Part shown: one piece after another, positions 35,995 to 44,735 of the stretch
Layout of the letters: every line of letters begins with the position of its first letter
Numbering within the stretch: the first letter of the stretch is position 1
NCBI RefSeq assembly: GCF_000724485.1
Contig: NZ_CP007739.1
Location: 1,038,843-1,102,842, forward strand
From: Bacillus methanolicus MGA3
GTDB lineage: Bacteria; Bacillota; Bacilli; Bacillales; Cytobacillaceae
Reading direction: 5' to 3'
Length of the DNA: 64,000 nucleotides
Program-made: the position numbers and the translations under genes
Notes under the pieces: model-generated
The model's database searches: none
The model's input: the letters and a program-made list of their open reading frames with translations, nothing else
What the model was told of the DNA's origin: nothing

Positions 35995-36017
35995 TTTTTT
36001 TTTTTTTTTTTTTTTTT
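35995..36017 (+). repeat. Homopolymer run of 23 T
   Basis: An uninterrupted T23 directly follows the R6 palindrome. It is the longest homopolymer in the window. With R6 as hairpin it would make a very strong terminator for ylbB; length is likely variable between strains. Confidence 0.85.
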
Positions 36018-36172
36018 GGAAATAATTGTTATAAGACAGCAAAATTATTGAATATTGTATGTTCTTCCCTTGAATTCATAATCATTCTAAGAAAATGTAA
36101 GTTATAAATGATATAATATTTCTAACTATTTAACATATATAAATATAGAGATTATGGAAAGGAGGCTTACTT

Positions 36173-37243
36173 CTGCGAGTTTTATTTCGTATCTTAATTA
36201 TTGTATCTTTGTTATTGATGATAAAAATTTATCTTGGTTTATCGAAAGAAAAAGACAATGAAGGTTTGAATAAAAAAGGGATAATATCTTCGGATTACAT
36301 TTCTCCCCATATTCAAACTAAAGGAAATAAGAAAGACTCTCAAACGATAAAAGCTCCAGAAGAAGGCCTTTCAACATTAATAGGAAAAGATGCTGAATCT
36401 TTAAAGAAAGTTCTAGGTAAACCTAATAGGATCGACCCCTCGTATTATGATTATGTATGGTGGATTTATAACAAAAATCCGAAAACTTATGTTCAGGTTG
36501 GCGTTGAAAATGATAAGGTAGTTACGATTTATGCCATAGGATCTGAAACGAATGTAGCTCCTTTTACTATTGGGGAGCCAATTGAACAAATTTATCATTC
36601 CGTACTTATACAATCAAGTGTAAACTTGGACTACGAAAAAAATTCTTATCGTTTTGAACTTTCCGAAGAGGATATTAATACGTGGCCGCTTGTTCAAATA
36701 GGCGATCACTTTGCACAGCTTTATATCGATAAATTTACCGGTACTCTTTCAAGTGTAAGATTTATGGATGCTAAAACACTGATTAAACTTCGTCCATATG
36801 AACTTGTCTATCGAGGAAAATTAATTGAGTCAAGCCCAGTTGATGAAGAAGAGGGTAAAATAGATCGAAGTACGGAACAACAAATATTTGATATTACCAA
36901 TATCATTCGTTTACGGCATCATTTGAAAACTTTGAAATGGGATGAAAAAACGGCTGAAGCGGCATATTCGCATAGCAAGGATATGTATGTTAGTGGAGAA
37001 TTTTCCCATACATCCAAAAAATATGGAGACTTATCAGATCGATTGAAGGCAGCGGACGTTTTTTATCAGCTTGCAGGAGAAAATATTGCAGCCAATTATG
37101 TTGATGGTCCGGCTGTGGTTGAAGGATGGCTGAACAGCAAAGACCATCGGGAAGCATTATTAAATAAAGAATTTACACACCTAGGTGTTGGGGTTTACAA
37201 AAAACATTATACTCAGAATTATATTCAAGTATGGAAAAAGTAA
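36173..37243 (+). CDS. ylbC: CAP-domain protein YlbC
   Basis: 356 aa if it starts at CTG 36173, which lies 7 nt after AAAGGAGG and yields a complete signal anchor (RVLFRILIIVSLLLMIKIYLG); the next usable codon, TTG 36209, would cut the hydrophobic segment. After a polar linker come a CAP-associated N-terminal domain (about 65-210, GKDAESLKKVLGKPNRIDP) and a C-terminal CAP/SCP domain (about 232-356) with FDITNIIRLRHHLKTL, EFSHTSKKYGDLSDRL and GENIAANY. It is exported and anchored outside the membrane; no activity is established. B. subtilis YlbC has 346 aa. Confidence 0.87.
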   Translation: MRVLFRILIIVSLLLMIKIYLGLSKEKDNEGLNKKGIISSDYISPHIQTKGNKKDSQTIKAPEEGLSTLIGKDAESLKKVLGKPNRIDPSYYDYVWWIYNKNPKTYVQVGVENDKVVTIYAIGSETNVAPFTIGEPIEQIYHSVLIQSSVNLDYEKNSYRFELSEEDINTWPLVQIGDHFAQLYIDKFTGTLSSVRFMDAKTLIKLRPYELVYRGKLIESSPVDEEEGKIDRSTEQQIFDITNIIRLRHHLKTLKWDEKTAEAAYSHSKDMYVSGEFSHTSKKYGDLSDRLKAADVFYQLAGENIAANYVDGPAVVEGWLNSKDHREALLNKEFTHLGVGVYKKHYTQNYIQVWKK

Positions 37244-37346
37244 TATTGGCATTATATATAATATATTCAACGAAAAAGGGGCTGACCCAAAAGGAACTAA
37301 AAATTTCCTTTAAGAGGTCGCCCCTCTTATTTTAAAAAAAATATAA

Positions 37347-37413
37347 AAGAGAATCGCTCCATTTGGTAAAATTGAAGTGACCAAACAACAACCACCAAAG
37401 GAGCGATTCTCTT
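37347..37413 (+). promoter_or_regulatory. Hairpin hiding the transposase ribosome site
   Basis: AAGAGAATCGCTCC (37347-37360) and GGAGCGATTCTCTT (37400-37413) pair perfectly, and TTTGG/CCAAA extends the stem. The right arm contains the ribosome site AAAGGAG and ends exactly at the ATG 37414. Read-through transcripts from ylbC would be translated poorly. Confidence 0.65.
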
Positions 37414-38980
37414 ATGAAACATGATCATATTTCCTTTATTTATTATAACATGGACCAACTTATTCTACCACTAGATTTAGAAATCCTCATCCCTGAACAT
37501 CATCTCGCACGTGTTGTGCATGAAGCGGTTGAACAGCTGGACGATTCTATTTTTCTCCCTCATTACAAAGGCGGTGGCCGCAGCAGTTATCACCCGAAAA
37601 TGATGTTGAAGATTTTAGTGTATGCGTATGCCGAAAAAATTTATTCTGGTCGAAAAATTGCCAAACAGTTGAAAGAAAACATTTACTTCATGTGGCTAAG
37701 CGGGAACCAACAACCGGATTTCCGCACCATCAATCGATTTCGATCCGAACGTATGAAACCCATTATCTATGAAGTCTTCTTCTCAGTAGTCGAACTCCTA
37801 CGTCAAAAGGGACTTGTTCGACTCGAAGATTACTATTTGGATGGAACCAAAATCGAAGCCAATGCCAATCGATATTCGTTTGTGTGGATAAAGGCTGTCA
37901 AGAAATATGATGAGAAACTGAATGAGAAATATCGAAAAATCGCCTTTGACATTGAAAGGGTTCTCGAGAGAACTCCAACAAGAGTCATTGGATTTAGACG
38001 AGCAATTAGAACAAAAGCCTGTTACCTCTAAAGAGATTCAAGAAACCATGAAGAAAGTAGATGAGCATTTAAAAAAAGATCCGTCTAATAAAACGCTAAA
38101 GAAAGCAAAGAAACAATTGAGTGAAGACCTTCTCCCACGGAAGCAAAAATATGAACAACAACGAAAAATTGCCCAAGAACGAAACAGTTTTTCAAAAACC
38201 GATCATGATGCGACCTTCATGCGAATGAAAGAAGATCACATGAAAAATGGACAATTGAAACCAGGATATAATGTACAAATGGGAACGGAAGGTCAATTTA
38301 TCATTGGGTATTCTCTTCATCAACGAGCAGGAGACACACGTTGTTTCATCGAGCATCTGGAACATGTAAACCAATACATTTCCCTCCCTCAAAATATTAT
38401 TGCCGATTCTGGATACGGGAGCGAGGAGAACTATACATACTTAGAAGAACAAGGAAAGAAAGCATACATTCCTTACAATACGTTTGACCAAGAGCAAAAG
38501 AGAACATGGAAAAAACGGATCGAACGAGTCGAAAACATGGAATATGATGAGGAATTCGATGAATTCATTTGTGCGAATGGACAACGTTTCACTTTTCAAT
38601 ATGAAACAAAGAAGGAATCAGACCACGGGTACCTATCAATCAAACGTCGATATCGATGCGATCAGTGTCAAGGTTGTCCATTCCAAAGTACTTGTGCAAA
38701 AGGAAAAACGTATCGCACCATCACCATTTCATTAAAGAATCAGATTCAAAGAAAGGAAGTAAAAGAACGATTACATTCTGACGATGGAAAAGAAAAATAT
38801 CGACGTCGAAAGATTGATGTGGAAAGTGTGTACGGTCAAATCAAGCAGAATCAAGACTTTCGACGTTTTCATTTACGAGGCCTCTCCAAAACGACTGTGG
38901 AATGGGGTCTAGTTTGCGTTGCACACAATTTTAAAAAGTGGCAAAAAATAAGGGCACTTCAACAAAGGGGAATAAAATAA
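37414..38980 (+). pseudogene. IS1182 family transposase, frameshifted
   Basis: Two frames, 37414-38031 and 37922-38980, together make a transposase of about 520 aa. The first part has the N-terminal domain (YHPKMMLKILVYAYAEKIYS, FRTINRFRSERMKP) and the first catalytic Asp in YYLDGTKIEANANRYSFVW. The second has IIADSGYGSEENYTYLEEQG with the second Asp, a cysteine cluster CDQCQGCPFQSTC, and VESVYGQIKQNQDFRRF with the Glu. The frames would join as RVLERELQQESLD if one GA were restored in the GAGAGA run at 37966-37971. A two-base deletion in a dinucleotide repeat explains this better than programmed frameshifting. Confidence 0.88.
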
Positions 38981-39186
38981 TCCCCCGATCTAGTGTAAAT
39001 AGTAAGAAAATACACCATAAAATTAACAATAAATATCAAAGTTATACAAAAAAGCTGACTCAACATCGCTTAAATGCGATGTTTTGAGTCAGCCCCTTTT
39101 TTACTACCGGTTTTTCTTTGGCGAACCATTTTTTTGTTTTTTCATATCGTATTTATAGGCATATGTAATGAGAAGAGGTGAATATT

Positions 39187-39588
39187 ATGGCTAAGAAAAA
39201 GCTTGATCCATCTGTCGAAAAATTTAAGGAGTTTGTCCAAGCAAATCCCAAAATTATTAAAGAAGTCCGTAAAGGAGAAACGACTTGGCAAGAATTATAT
39301 GAAGATTGGTATTTGCTTGGTGAAGAGGACCCTCGCTGGGATATGTACCGATCCGAAGAAACAGAGCAAAAAGAATCCGTAACGGAAAAAAAGGATGATT
39401 GGAAGACACAATTAATAGGATTGTTTAAAAAGATGGACGTAAATCAATTCGAGCAGCAGATTCATAATATAAGCCAAGCACTTGGGGCCATTCAAGGAGT
39501 TATTGGACAATTTCAAGATGGTTCCCAAACAAAAAGTACTTCTGCAAAGGTGCAGCCTCCCCATCCATTCCAATTTAGAAAAGATTGA
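39187..39588 (+). CDS. ylbD: YlbD family sporulation protein
   Basis: 133 aa from ATG 39187, which is spaced properly from AGAAGAGGTG; the GTG at 39178 overlaps that site. Conserved N-terminal block (SVEKFKEFVQANPKIIKEVR, WQELYEDWYLLGEEDPRWD), then a charged linker and a helical segment. YlbD is a spore coat-associated protein in B. subtilis. The gene follows the insertion sequence and is the first of the pair ylbD-ylbE, 18 nt apart. Confidence 0.88.
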   Translation: MAKKKLDPSVEKFKEFVQANPKIIKEVRKGETTWQELYEDWYLLGEEDPRWDMYRSEETEQKESVTEKKDDWKTQLIGLFKKMDVNQFEQQIHNISQALGAIQGVIGQFQDGSQTKSTSAKVQPPHPFQFRKD

Positions 39589-39606
39589 AAATAGGAGCCA
39601 AACTAA

Positions 39607-39846
39607 ATGCGAAAAGAAATAATTGATTTTATAAATCGCAATCAGGAACTAAAACAATTTATCCGTGAACAGCCTCAATGGTACCGGACGTTATCAAGAT
39701 ACCCTGAAAAAATACAGACAATGCAAATTGCATCCATGCATCACAATAGAAGGACGATTCCACATAAGGTAGAAAAGTTTACGAACGGAGTCCAAATGGC
39801 TTCAATGATGATGCACATGTTCCAAATGATGAATTCAAATTCATAA
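39607..39846 (+). CDS. ylbE: YlbE-like protein
   Basis: 79 aa. MRKEIIDFINRNQELKQFIREQPQWYRTLSRYP is the conserved YlbE block; the C-terminus is unusually methionine-rich (MASMMMHMFQMMNSNS). Function unknown. ATG 39607 follows AATAGGAGCC, 18 nt after ylbD. A terminator-like hairpin follows the stop. Confidence 0.88.
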   Translation: MRKEIIDFINRNQELKQFIREQPQWYRTLSRYPEKIQTMQIASMHHNRRTIPHKVEKFTNGVQMASMMMHMFQMMNSNS

Positions 39847-39849
39847 AAC

Positions 39850-39881
39850 GAGCTTCCTCTAGAATGAGAGAGCTCTTTTTT
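39850..39881 (+). terminator. Intrinsic terminator of ylbDE
   Basis: GAGCT-TC-CTCT pairs with AGAG-AGCTC and is followed by TTTTTT. It lies 4 nt after the ylbE stop. Confidence 0.75.
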
Positions 39882-39900
39882 ATGAAAATAGATTGTAATT

Positions 39901-39933
39901 ATCGCGATTATTTTCGGATAACCGCGATTTTTT
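39901..39933 (+). terminator. Second terminator-like hairpin after ylbE
   Basis: ATCGCG pairs with CGCGAT around a 16-nt loop and is followed by a run of T ending at 39933. No gene separates it from the ylbDE terminator. Confidence 0.55.
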
Positions 39934-39957
39934 CATTTTACCGTAAATCATTATTAA

Positions 39958-39998
39958 AATGGACAAGCGTTTTCGGCTCTAGCTCTTGTCCATTTTTT
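39958..39998 (+). terminator. Third terminator-like hairpin after ylbE
   Basis: AATGGACAAG and CTTGTCCATT form a perfect 10-bp stem with a 17-nt loop, followed by TTTT. It stands about 70 nt before the lipoprotein gene start. Confidence 0.7.
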
Positions 39999-40071
39999 AA
40001 TTGCGGAGCCTTTCAATGGAGTAAAAAGACAACAGAATGCAAAGAATACCTTTAAAAAAGGAGTGAAAGAA

Positions 40072-40503
40072 TTGAGGTTTGTAAAAATCACCTTACAATT
40101 ATTGATATTATCAAGTCTATTGTTAGGTTGCCGAAAGGATATACCTAAACCGGAAACAAATATATCAATATTGCCAATTGATTATGTAGATGCAGCCGCC
40201 AACACGCCTGTATCGGTTCTGGAAGATGAAAGGGACAGGACATTTTTTGTCCGGCATCATGTTAGAAATGGGAATCTCTATATTGAATGTATGATTTCAG
40301 GTATATCTTTTCGAAGCAATCATACTGGTAATAAAGGGAAAATGATTTTGTTTATTGATGGGAAAAAGACAAAAGAAATTTCTTCGGCAGCTTTTATTGT
40401 TAAAGGCTTGAACCCTGGAACGCATAAAGTCAAATTGGAAATTGTAAAAATAAATAATCAGCCTTATGATCTCACGAAAGAGTTTTATGCAACCATTCCA
40501 TAA
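40072..40503 (+). CDS. Putative lipoprotein of unknown function
   Basis: 143 aa from TTG 40072, placed 8 nt after AAAAGGAG; a GTG at 40063 overlaps that site. Signal peptide with lipobox LLGC (Cys20), then a soluble domain of about 120 residues rich in beta strands (ISILPIDYVDAA, KGKMILFIDGKKTKEIS, GLNPGTHKVKLEIVKINNQP), which looks like an immunoglobulin-like or carbohydrate-binding-like sandwich. I do not recognise the family. It lies between ylbE and ylbF, where B. subtilis has no such gene, and is exported to the outer face of the membrane. Confidence 0.72.
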   Translation: MRFVKITLQLLILSSLLLGCRKDIPKPETNISILPIDYVDAAANTPVSVLEDERDRTFFVRHHVRNGNLYIECMISGISFRSNHTGNKGKMILFIDGKKTKEISSAAFIVKGLNPGTHKVKLEIVKINNQPYDLTKEFYATIP

Positions 40504-40561
40504 GCGAATGTTTCGATTTTCTGCCGTTTCATGATAAAATAAAGGACGGAGGTGAGCGAAA

Positions 40562-41008
40562 TTGCTTGCTACAAGTGAACGAGTTATTATATTAGAAGAG
40601 GCAGAAGAGCTGGCAAAAATGGTGTTGCAATCAGAAGCAGCTGAAAAATATCGCTTTCGTTTATATAAATTAAAAACAGATAGGGAAACTCAAAGAAAGA
40701 TCCAAGCTTTTGTAAAATTGAAAGAATTGTACGAAGAGGTACAAAGGTTTGGCAAGTACCATCCCGATTATAAAAAAGTGATGGGAGAAATCCGGGAAGC
40801 AAAGCGTTCAATGGATCTTGATGAAAATGTATATTTATTTAAAAAAGCAGAAAATGAACTTCAAGGTTTGTTGGATGAAATTGCGGTCATTATCGGTCAT
40901 TCCGTTTCCAAACATATAAAAGTACCGACTGGAAATCCTTTTTTTGATAGCCTTTCCGGTTGCAGCGGGGGCTGCGGGACTGGTGGAAGCTGTGGCTGTT
41001 CAGCTTAA
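40562..41008 (+). CDS. ylbF: RicF (YlbF), Y-complex subunit
   Basis: 148 aa. The helical YlbF/YmcA domain (about 10-115, with [20 protein letters not shown]) is followed by a cysteine-rich tail, [16 protein letters not shown]. In B. subtilis RicF with RicA and RicT forms a complex carrying [4Fe-4S] clusters that specifies RNase Y mRNA processing and promotes competence, biofilm and sporulation. The tail cysteines are the cluster ligands. TTG 40562 follows GGAGGTGAGCGAAA. ylbG follows after 32 nt. Confidence 0.92.
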   Translation: MLATSERVIILEEAEELAKMVLQSEAAEKYRFRLYKLKTDRETQRKIQAFVKLKELYEEVQRFGKYHPDYKKVMGEIREAKRSMDLDENVYLFKKAENELQGLLDEIAVIIGHSVSKHIKVPTGNPFFDSLSGCSGGCGTGGSCGCSA

Positions 41009-41040
41009 AGACAATTGTATTTTTGAAGGGGAAAAATGAT

Positions 41041-41316
41041 ATGTTTGTTCAACGGCAAGGAATTATTGTTTGGCTGTATTCACTCAAACATGCCAAAATG
41101 TTAAGAAGATTTGGAAATGTACATTACGTTTCCAAACGATTAAAATATGTTGTCTTATATTGTAATCTTGAGGAAACTGAGATGCTCTTGGAGAAATTAC
41201 AATCTTTTCCATTTGTAAAAAAGGTTGAACCATCCTATAAACCTTTTTTAAAGATGGAATTTGAAAACTCAAAGCCGGATAAGGCAAAGGAATATGATTA
41301 TAAAATGGGTATTTAA
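41041..41316 (+). CDS. ylbG: UPF0298 family protein YlbG
   Basis: 91 aa from ATG 41041, 6 nt or so after GAAGGGGAAAAA; the frame continues 27 codons upstream into ylbF, which is not coding. [39 protein letters not shown] and [20 protein letters not shown] are typical of UPF0298, a small ferredoxin-like fold of unknown function restricted to Firmicutes. Probably co-transcribed with ylbF. Confidence 0.9.
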   Translation: MFVQRQGIIVWLYSLKHAKMLRRFGNVHYVSKRLKYVVLYCNLEETEMLLEKLQSFPFVKKVEPSYKPFLKMEFENSKPDKAKEYDYKMGI

Positions 41317-41348
41317 AAAAGGTGAGTGCATCTCACCTTTTATTGTTT
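41317..41348. terminator. Terminator of ylbFG
   Basis: AAAGGTGAG-TGCAT-CTCACCTTT is a perfect 9-bp stem followed by TATTGTTTT. It also lies at the end of the convergent gene starting at 41737. Confidence 0.85.
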
Positions 41349-41737
41349 TAATCAAGGGGCTGAATGTATCGGTTCATTCGCAATATTCCGATTAAATGCT
41401 GATAAAATAGTTCTTTTTCCGGAAACATTGTCGATGGCTTTATATCTAATTCAATGATTTCTTTATTAAGGCTTTTAGCAGTTTCTGAAAATAATTCATA
41501 TCTTTTATTCGGAGTTTCATGCGGGTACGGAATTCCTTCCCTGCAAATATAGAGTGGCTGAAAATTTCCGCTTTCCGCTGGATTTAAAATTACAACCAAT
41601 GAGGTTGCTTTTTTGCCATTGATCACCGTATGCATGGCCATCATATGCCTGAGCCGGTATTCATTTACTTTTGCTAGCTCAATTAATTCATATATATCAG
41701 AATATCCTTCTCCCAGTTCAATGAATCGTTGAATCAA
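41348..41737 (-). CDS. Conserved protein, probable DUF7147 family
   Basis: 129 aa, soluble. It reads MIQRFIELGEGYSDIYELIEL at the N-terminus and includes KKATSLVVILNPAESGNFQPLYICREGIPYPHE. I recall this pattern from Bacillaceae proteins now labelled DUF7147; function unknown. TTG 41737 is the start, behind AGGAGGAAGTAGGAG on the minus strand. It is convergent with ylbG and divergent from the stalk-domain gene. The family name is from memory. Confidence 0.7.
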   Translation of the reverse strand: MIQRFIELGEGYSDIYELIELAKVNEYRLRHMMAMHTVINGKKATSLVVILNPAESGNFQPLYICREGIPYPHETPNKRYELFSETAKSLNKEIIELDIKPSTMFPEKELFYQHLIGILRMNRYIQPLD

Positions 41738-41932
41738 CTCCTACTTCCTCCTTTTATTTGATACTTCTATAACATCAATACTTTATCATTTTCAGTTTGA
41801 AAATAGAAGTAGCATGGTAAGGCCTATCTCTAATAAATACAGCAAATTTCGCTATTTTTTAACATTATTTGTATGACGGAAGCTCCTTGATTTGATATTG
41901 TTAAGATAAGATACTTGTTAAGGAGAAATTTG

Positions 41933-43357
41933 ATGTTTAGGACATCTTTTTTCATTTTCATGATTTTATCTGCTGCAATCGGAGGTATGTTGTTTTGGCA
42001 ATGGAAAGCATATACAGAAAAGCATGAAGCAACCGGCCGTTTGCAAACGGAACCTGTACACCAGCAAATAACCCTTGAATCGGTAGCTAATGAGTTAAAA
42101 ATTTCACAGACAATTACCGGGTTAATTGATGGAAAAGAGTACAGAGTTTCTATCCCAAAAAATGTGTCTACATGGAAATGCTTGAAGGCAGATGGAACCC
42201 CTTGCATATCTAAAGACCAATTGCATGATACTTTCAAGGCGGAAGATGGAAAAATTGTTTTTTCTTATTCGATCTCTTTTAATAATCATTTATCTTCTCT
42301 TTTTTTTAATGAATGGACAATCTCATTGCGTGATGTTTCCACTTATTCCACAAAATTAGAAATTATAGATTATGCCAGAAGAGGAGGATCTTGGGCAGCA
42401 GGACTGCCTTTAAAAGGCTATAAGCAACTTGACTTTATTGACTATTTTGTATTTGAAGGGAAAAGGAAGAACTTTTCTTTATATTGGCAGAAAAAACCTC
42501 TCTATCAAGCAACAAATCTGTCGCAAATCAACTTTTTTGTGGAATCGAAAGAATCTGAACCTGTCAATCTATCTTCACTAAAATTTGTTTCTGATTTTCC
42601 TTATTTAACGGTTGTGTTAACTGACAGCTATCCGGAAACAGATGGAAACGGGATCATTGTTGTAAAGAAAAACATAAAGCAAGATATTTTAGTTAGAAAA
42701 GTTTTTGATTATTACTTCCGAGCTAAGTTCAGTAAGTCGGAAATCGAAGAGAAATGGCTTGCAGATGTGTTGGCTGCTTATTTTACAAAACAAAAAAGCC
42801 GTTCTACGAAAGGAGAAAAAATCATACAAGAGCTGACTACTAAGCTTTCTGATCAAGAATTAAAAGAATTCATGTCTTCCGTTATACTAGAAAAGTCTGC
42901 ATTATCCGCAAAAGTTTTGGACGAACAATTATCAAAACAAAAAGGATTAAAAACGCAATTTTTTACTTTGAACAAAAATGAAACTGCTTCATTTGTTCCA
43001 TTATCCTTTTTTGATTCGAGAAAAGTATACATAAATGGAGAAGAAAAAAAGGGCATTGAGATTTTATATCAGAATAAAAAGCGATTATTTCCGCTTATAG
43101 AAGTTCTCAATGGTCTTGGATATGAAGTAAAATATCGTACTGGCGAAAAAACATTGCTTTTAAATAAGGGGAATAACAGATACCGCTTTTATACCAATCG
43201 CAATATTTTTGTTTTTAATAAAGAGGATTACGGACTGCTGGAAAACCCCTTTCTTTTGATTAACGGTAAAATATATATTGAAGAAAAATGGCTTAGGCCC
43301 TTGTTTAAGATCAATATAAAAGAAAATGACTTTCAAATCGATATATTTTCTTTTTAG
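41933..43357 (+). CDS. Secreted or anchored protein with C-terminal stalk-like domain
   Basis: 474 aa from ATG 41933, which follows TTAAGGAGAAATTTG. One N-terminal transmembrane segment (about residues 4-22), a beta-rich extracellular part (about 40-260), a helical section (about 265-330), and a C-terminal region (about 345-470) with KVYINGEEKKGIEILYQNKK, FPLIEVLNGLGYEVKYRT and YIEEKWLRPLF, which resembles the stalk domain of copper amine oxidase N-terminal type found in many cell-surface proteins. No catalytic motif is seen. It is not present at this point in B. subtilis as far as I recall. Confidence 0.72.
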   Translation: MFRTSFFIFMILSAAIGGMLFWQWKAYTEKHEATGRLQTEPVHQQITLESVANELKISQTITGLIDGKEYRVSIPKNVSTWKCLKADGTPCISKDQLHDTFKAEDGKIVFSYSISFNNHLSSLFFNEWTISLRDVSTYSTKLEIIDYARRGGSWAAGLPLKGYKQLDFIDYFVFEGKRKNFSLYWQKKPLYQATNLSQINFFVESKESEPVNLSSLKFVSDFPYLTVVLTDSYPETDGNGIIVVKKNIKQDILVRKVFDYYFRAKFSKSEIEEKWLADVLAAYFTKQKSRSTKGEKIIQELTTKLSDQELKEFMSSVILEKSALSAKVLDEQLSKQKGLKTQFFTLNKNETASFVPLSFFDSRKVYINGEEKKGIEILYQNKKRLFPLIEVLNGLGYEVKYRTGEKTLLLNKGNNRYRFYTNRNIFVFNKEDYGLLENPFLLINGKIYIEEKWLRPLFKINIKENDFQIDIFSF

Positions 43358-43369
43358 AAAAAAGAAAAA

Positions 43370-43391
43370 ACCCTGCAAATACCTGCAGGGT
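43370..43391 (+). terminator. Hairpin after the stalk-domain gene
   Basis: ACCCTGCA and TGCAGGGT form a perfect 8-bp stem around AATACC. The following CCTTCTATATCCTTTT is only a weak T tract. Confidence 0.5.
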
Positions 43392-43453
43392 CCTTCTATA
43401 TCCTTTTAACAGGACAGAAGGCAAAGGGAGAGGAGAAACCGGAGGAAGAACTT

Positions 43454-43513
43454 ATGGGGAAACGTAAGTCTTCTCCGCGGTTGGCAACAACACCATCGAA
43501 TAGATGTTGTTAA
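43454..43513 (+). CDS. Possible 19-aa basic peptide
   Basis: A short frame, MGKRKSSPRLATTPSNRCC, starts 8 nt after the strong ribosome site GGAGGAAGAACTT (43441-43453). It is basic and ends in two cysteines. It stands in the 320-bp gap before rsmD. No homologue is known to me. The ribosome site is the main argument; the frame is too short for codon evidence. Confidence 0.3.
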   Translation: MGKRKSSPRLATTPSNRCC

Positions 43514-43677
43514 TAATAGTATTTCCACAATTTTTATGGTTATACACTTTTTTAATAATTATTTCAAGTATGTTGTTAAGAACGATTAAACAGTGAACGT
43601 AGTTGGCTAAAAAAATCAATTGTGTTAGGATAATGGAGAAAACTTCACAATAAGGGCTAACATAGTGGTGATCACCG

Positions 43678-44238
43678 ATGAGAGTAATTTCTGGTGCCTG
43701 TAAGGGCAGGATTTTAAAGGCCGTTCCAGGGAGTTCAACTAGGCCTACTACAGATAAAGTAAAAGAAGCAATTTTCAATATGATCGGCCCATACTTTGAT
43801 GGCGGGCTCGGCTTGGATTTATTTGCTGGAAGCGGTGGATTAGGAATCGAAGCGTTAAGCAGAGGATTAAGCAAGGTTATTTTTGTTGATAAAGACAAGA
43901 AAGCAATACAGATTATTCATGAAAATATTAAAACCTGCGGGTTGATGGAACAATCGGAAGTCTATCTGAATAGTGCAGAGAGAGCTTTAAAAGCAATTAT
44001 CAAGCGGGGGCTTGTTTTCGATTTCATTTTTCTTGATCCTCCCTATAAAAAACAGCAGATTCCAAAAATTTTGGAAACCATTGATAAGGAAAATTTACTT
44101 TCTGAAAGTGGTGCAATCGTTTGTGAACATAGTGCGGATGTACATTTGCCTGAGAAAGCAGGCAATTTCATTCGCAAAAAGTACGAACAATATGGCATCA
44201 TTGCTGTTTCCATCTATATTTATGGTTCTGAACATTAA
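43678..44238 (+). CDS. rsmD: 16S rRNA (guanine966-N2)-methyltransferase RsmD
   Basis: 186 aa. MRVISGACKGRILKAVPGSS and TRPTTDKVKEAIFNMIGPYF form the typical N-terminus; LDLFAGSGGLGIEALSRG binds S-adenosylmethionine; FIFLDPPYKK is the catalytic DPPY. It methylates G966 of 16S rRNA in the 30S subunit. Equals B. subtilis YlbH, next to coaD, 12 nt apart, as is usual in Firmicutes. Confidence 0.95.
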   Translation: MRVISGACKGRILKAVPGSSTRPTTDKVKEAIFNMIGPYFDGGLGLDLFAGSGGLGIEALSRGLSKVIFVDKDKKAIQIIHENIKTCGLMEQSEVYLNSAERALKAIIKRGLVFDFIFLDPPYKKQQIPKILETIDKENLLSESGAIVCEHSADVHLPEKAGNFIRKKYEQYGIIAVSIYIYGSEH

Positions 44239-44733
<495 letters not shown>

Positions 44734-44735
44734 TA

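Larger units (their letters stand above)
37273..39102 (+). mobile_element. IS1182-type insertion sequence
   Basis: About 1.83 kb between the inverted ends AAAAAGGGGCTGACCCAAAA (37273-37292) and TTTTGAGTCAGCCCCTTTTTT (39082-39102), which match except at one base over the first 20. It encodes a DDE transposase of the IS1182 family, frameshifted. Both outer ends also fold as palindromes, at the left AGGGGC-TGACC with AGGTCGCCCCT, at the right GCTGACTCAA-CATCGC with GCGATG-TTTTGAGTCAGC. I see no clear target duplication. It separates ylbC from ylbD, which are neighbours in B. subtilis. Confidence 0.8.

Noticed and set aside
37940..37975. Programmed frameshift in the transposase
   Set aside because: No classic slippery heptamer lies near the junction; a GA deletion in a GA run explains the data more simply.
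39967..39980. CAAGCGTTTTCG as a cre site
   Set aside because: Four mismatches to the consensus, and it forms the loop of a terminator hairpin.
39864..40055. 63-codon open frame after ylbE
   Set aside because: It overlaps three terminator-like hairpins and has no ribosome site.
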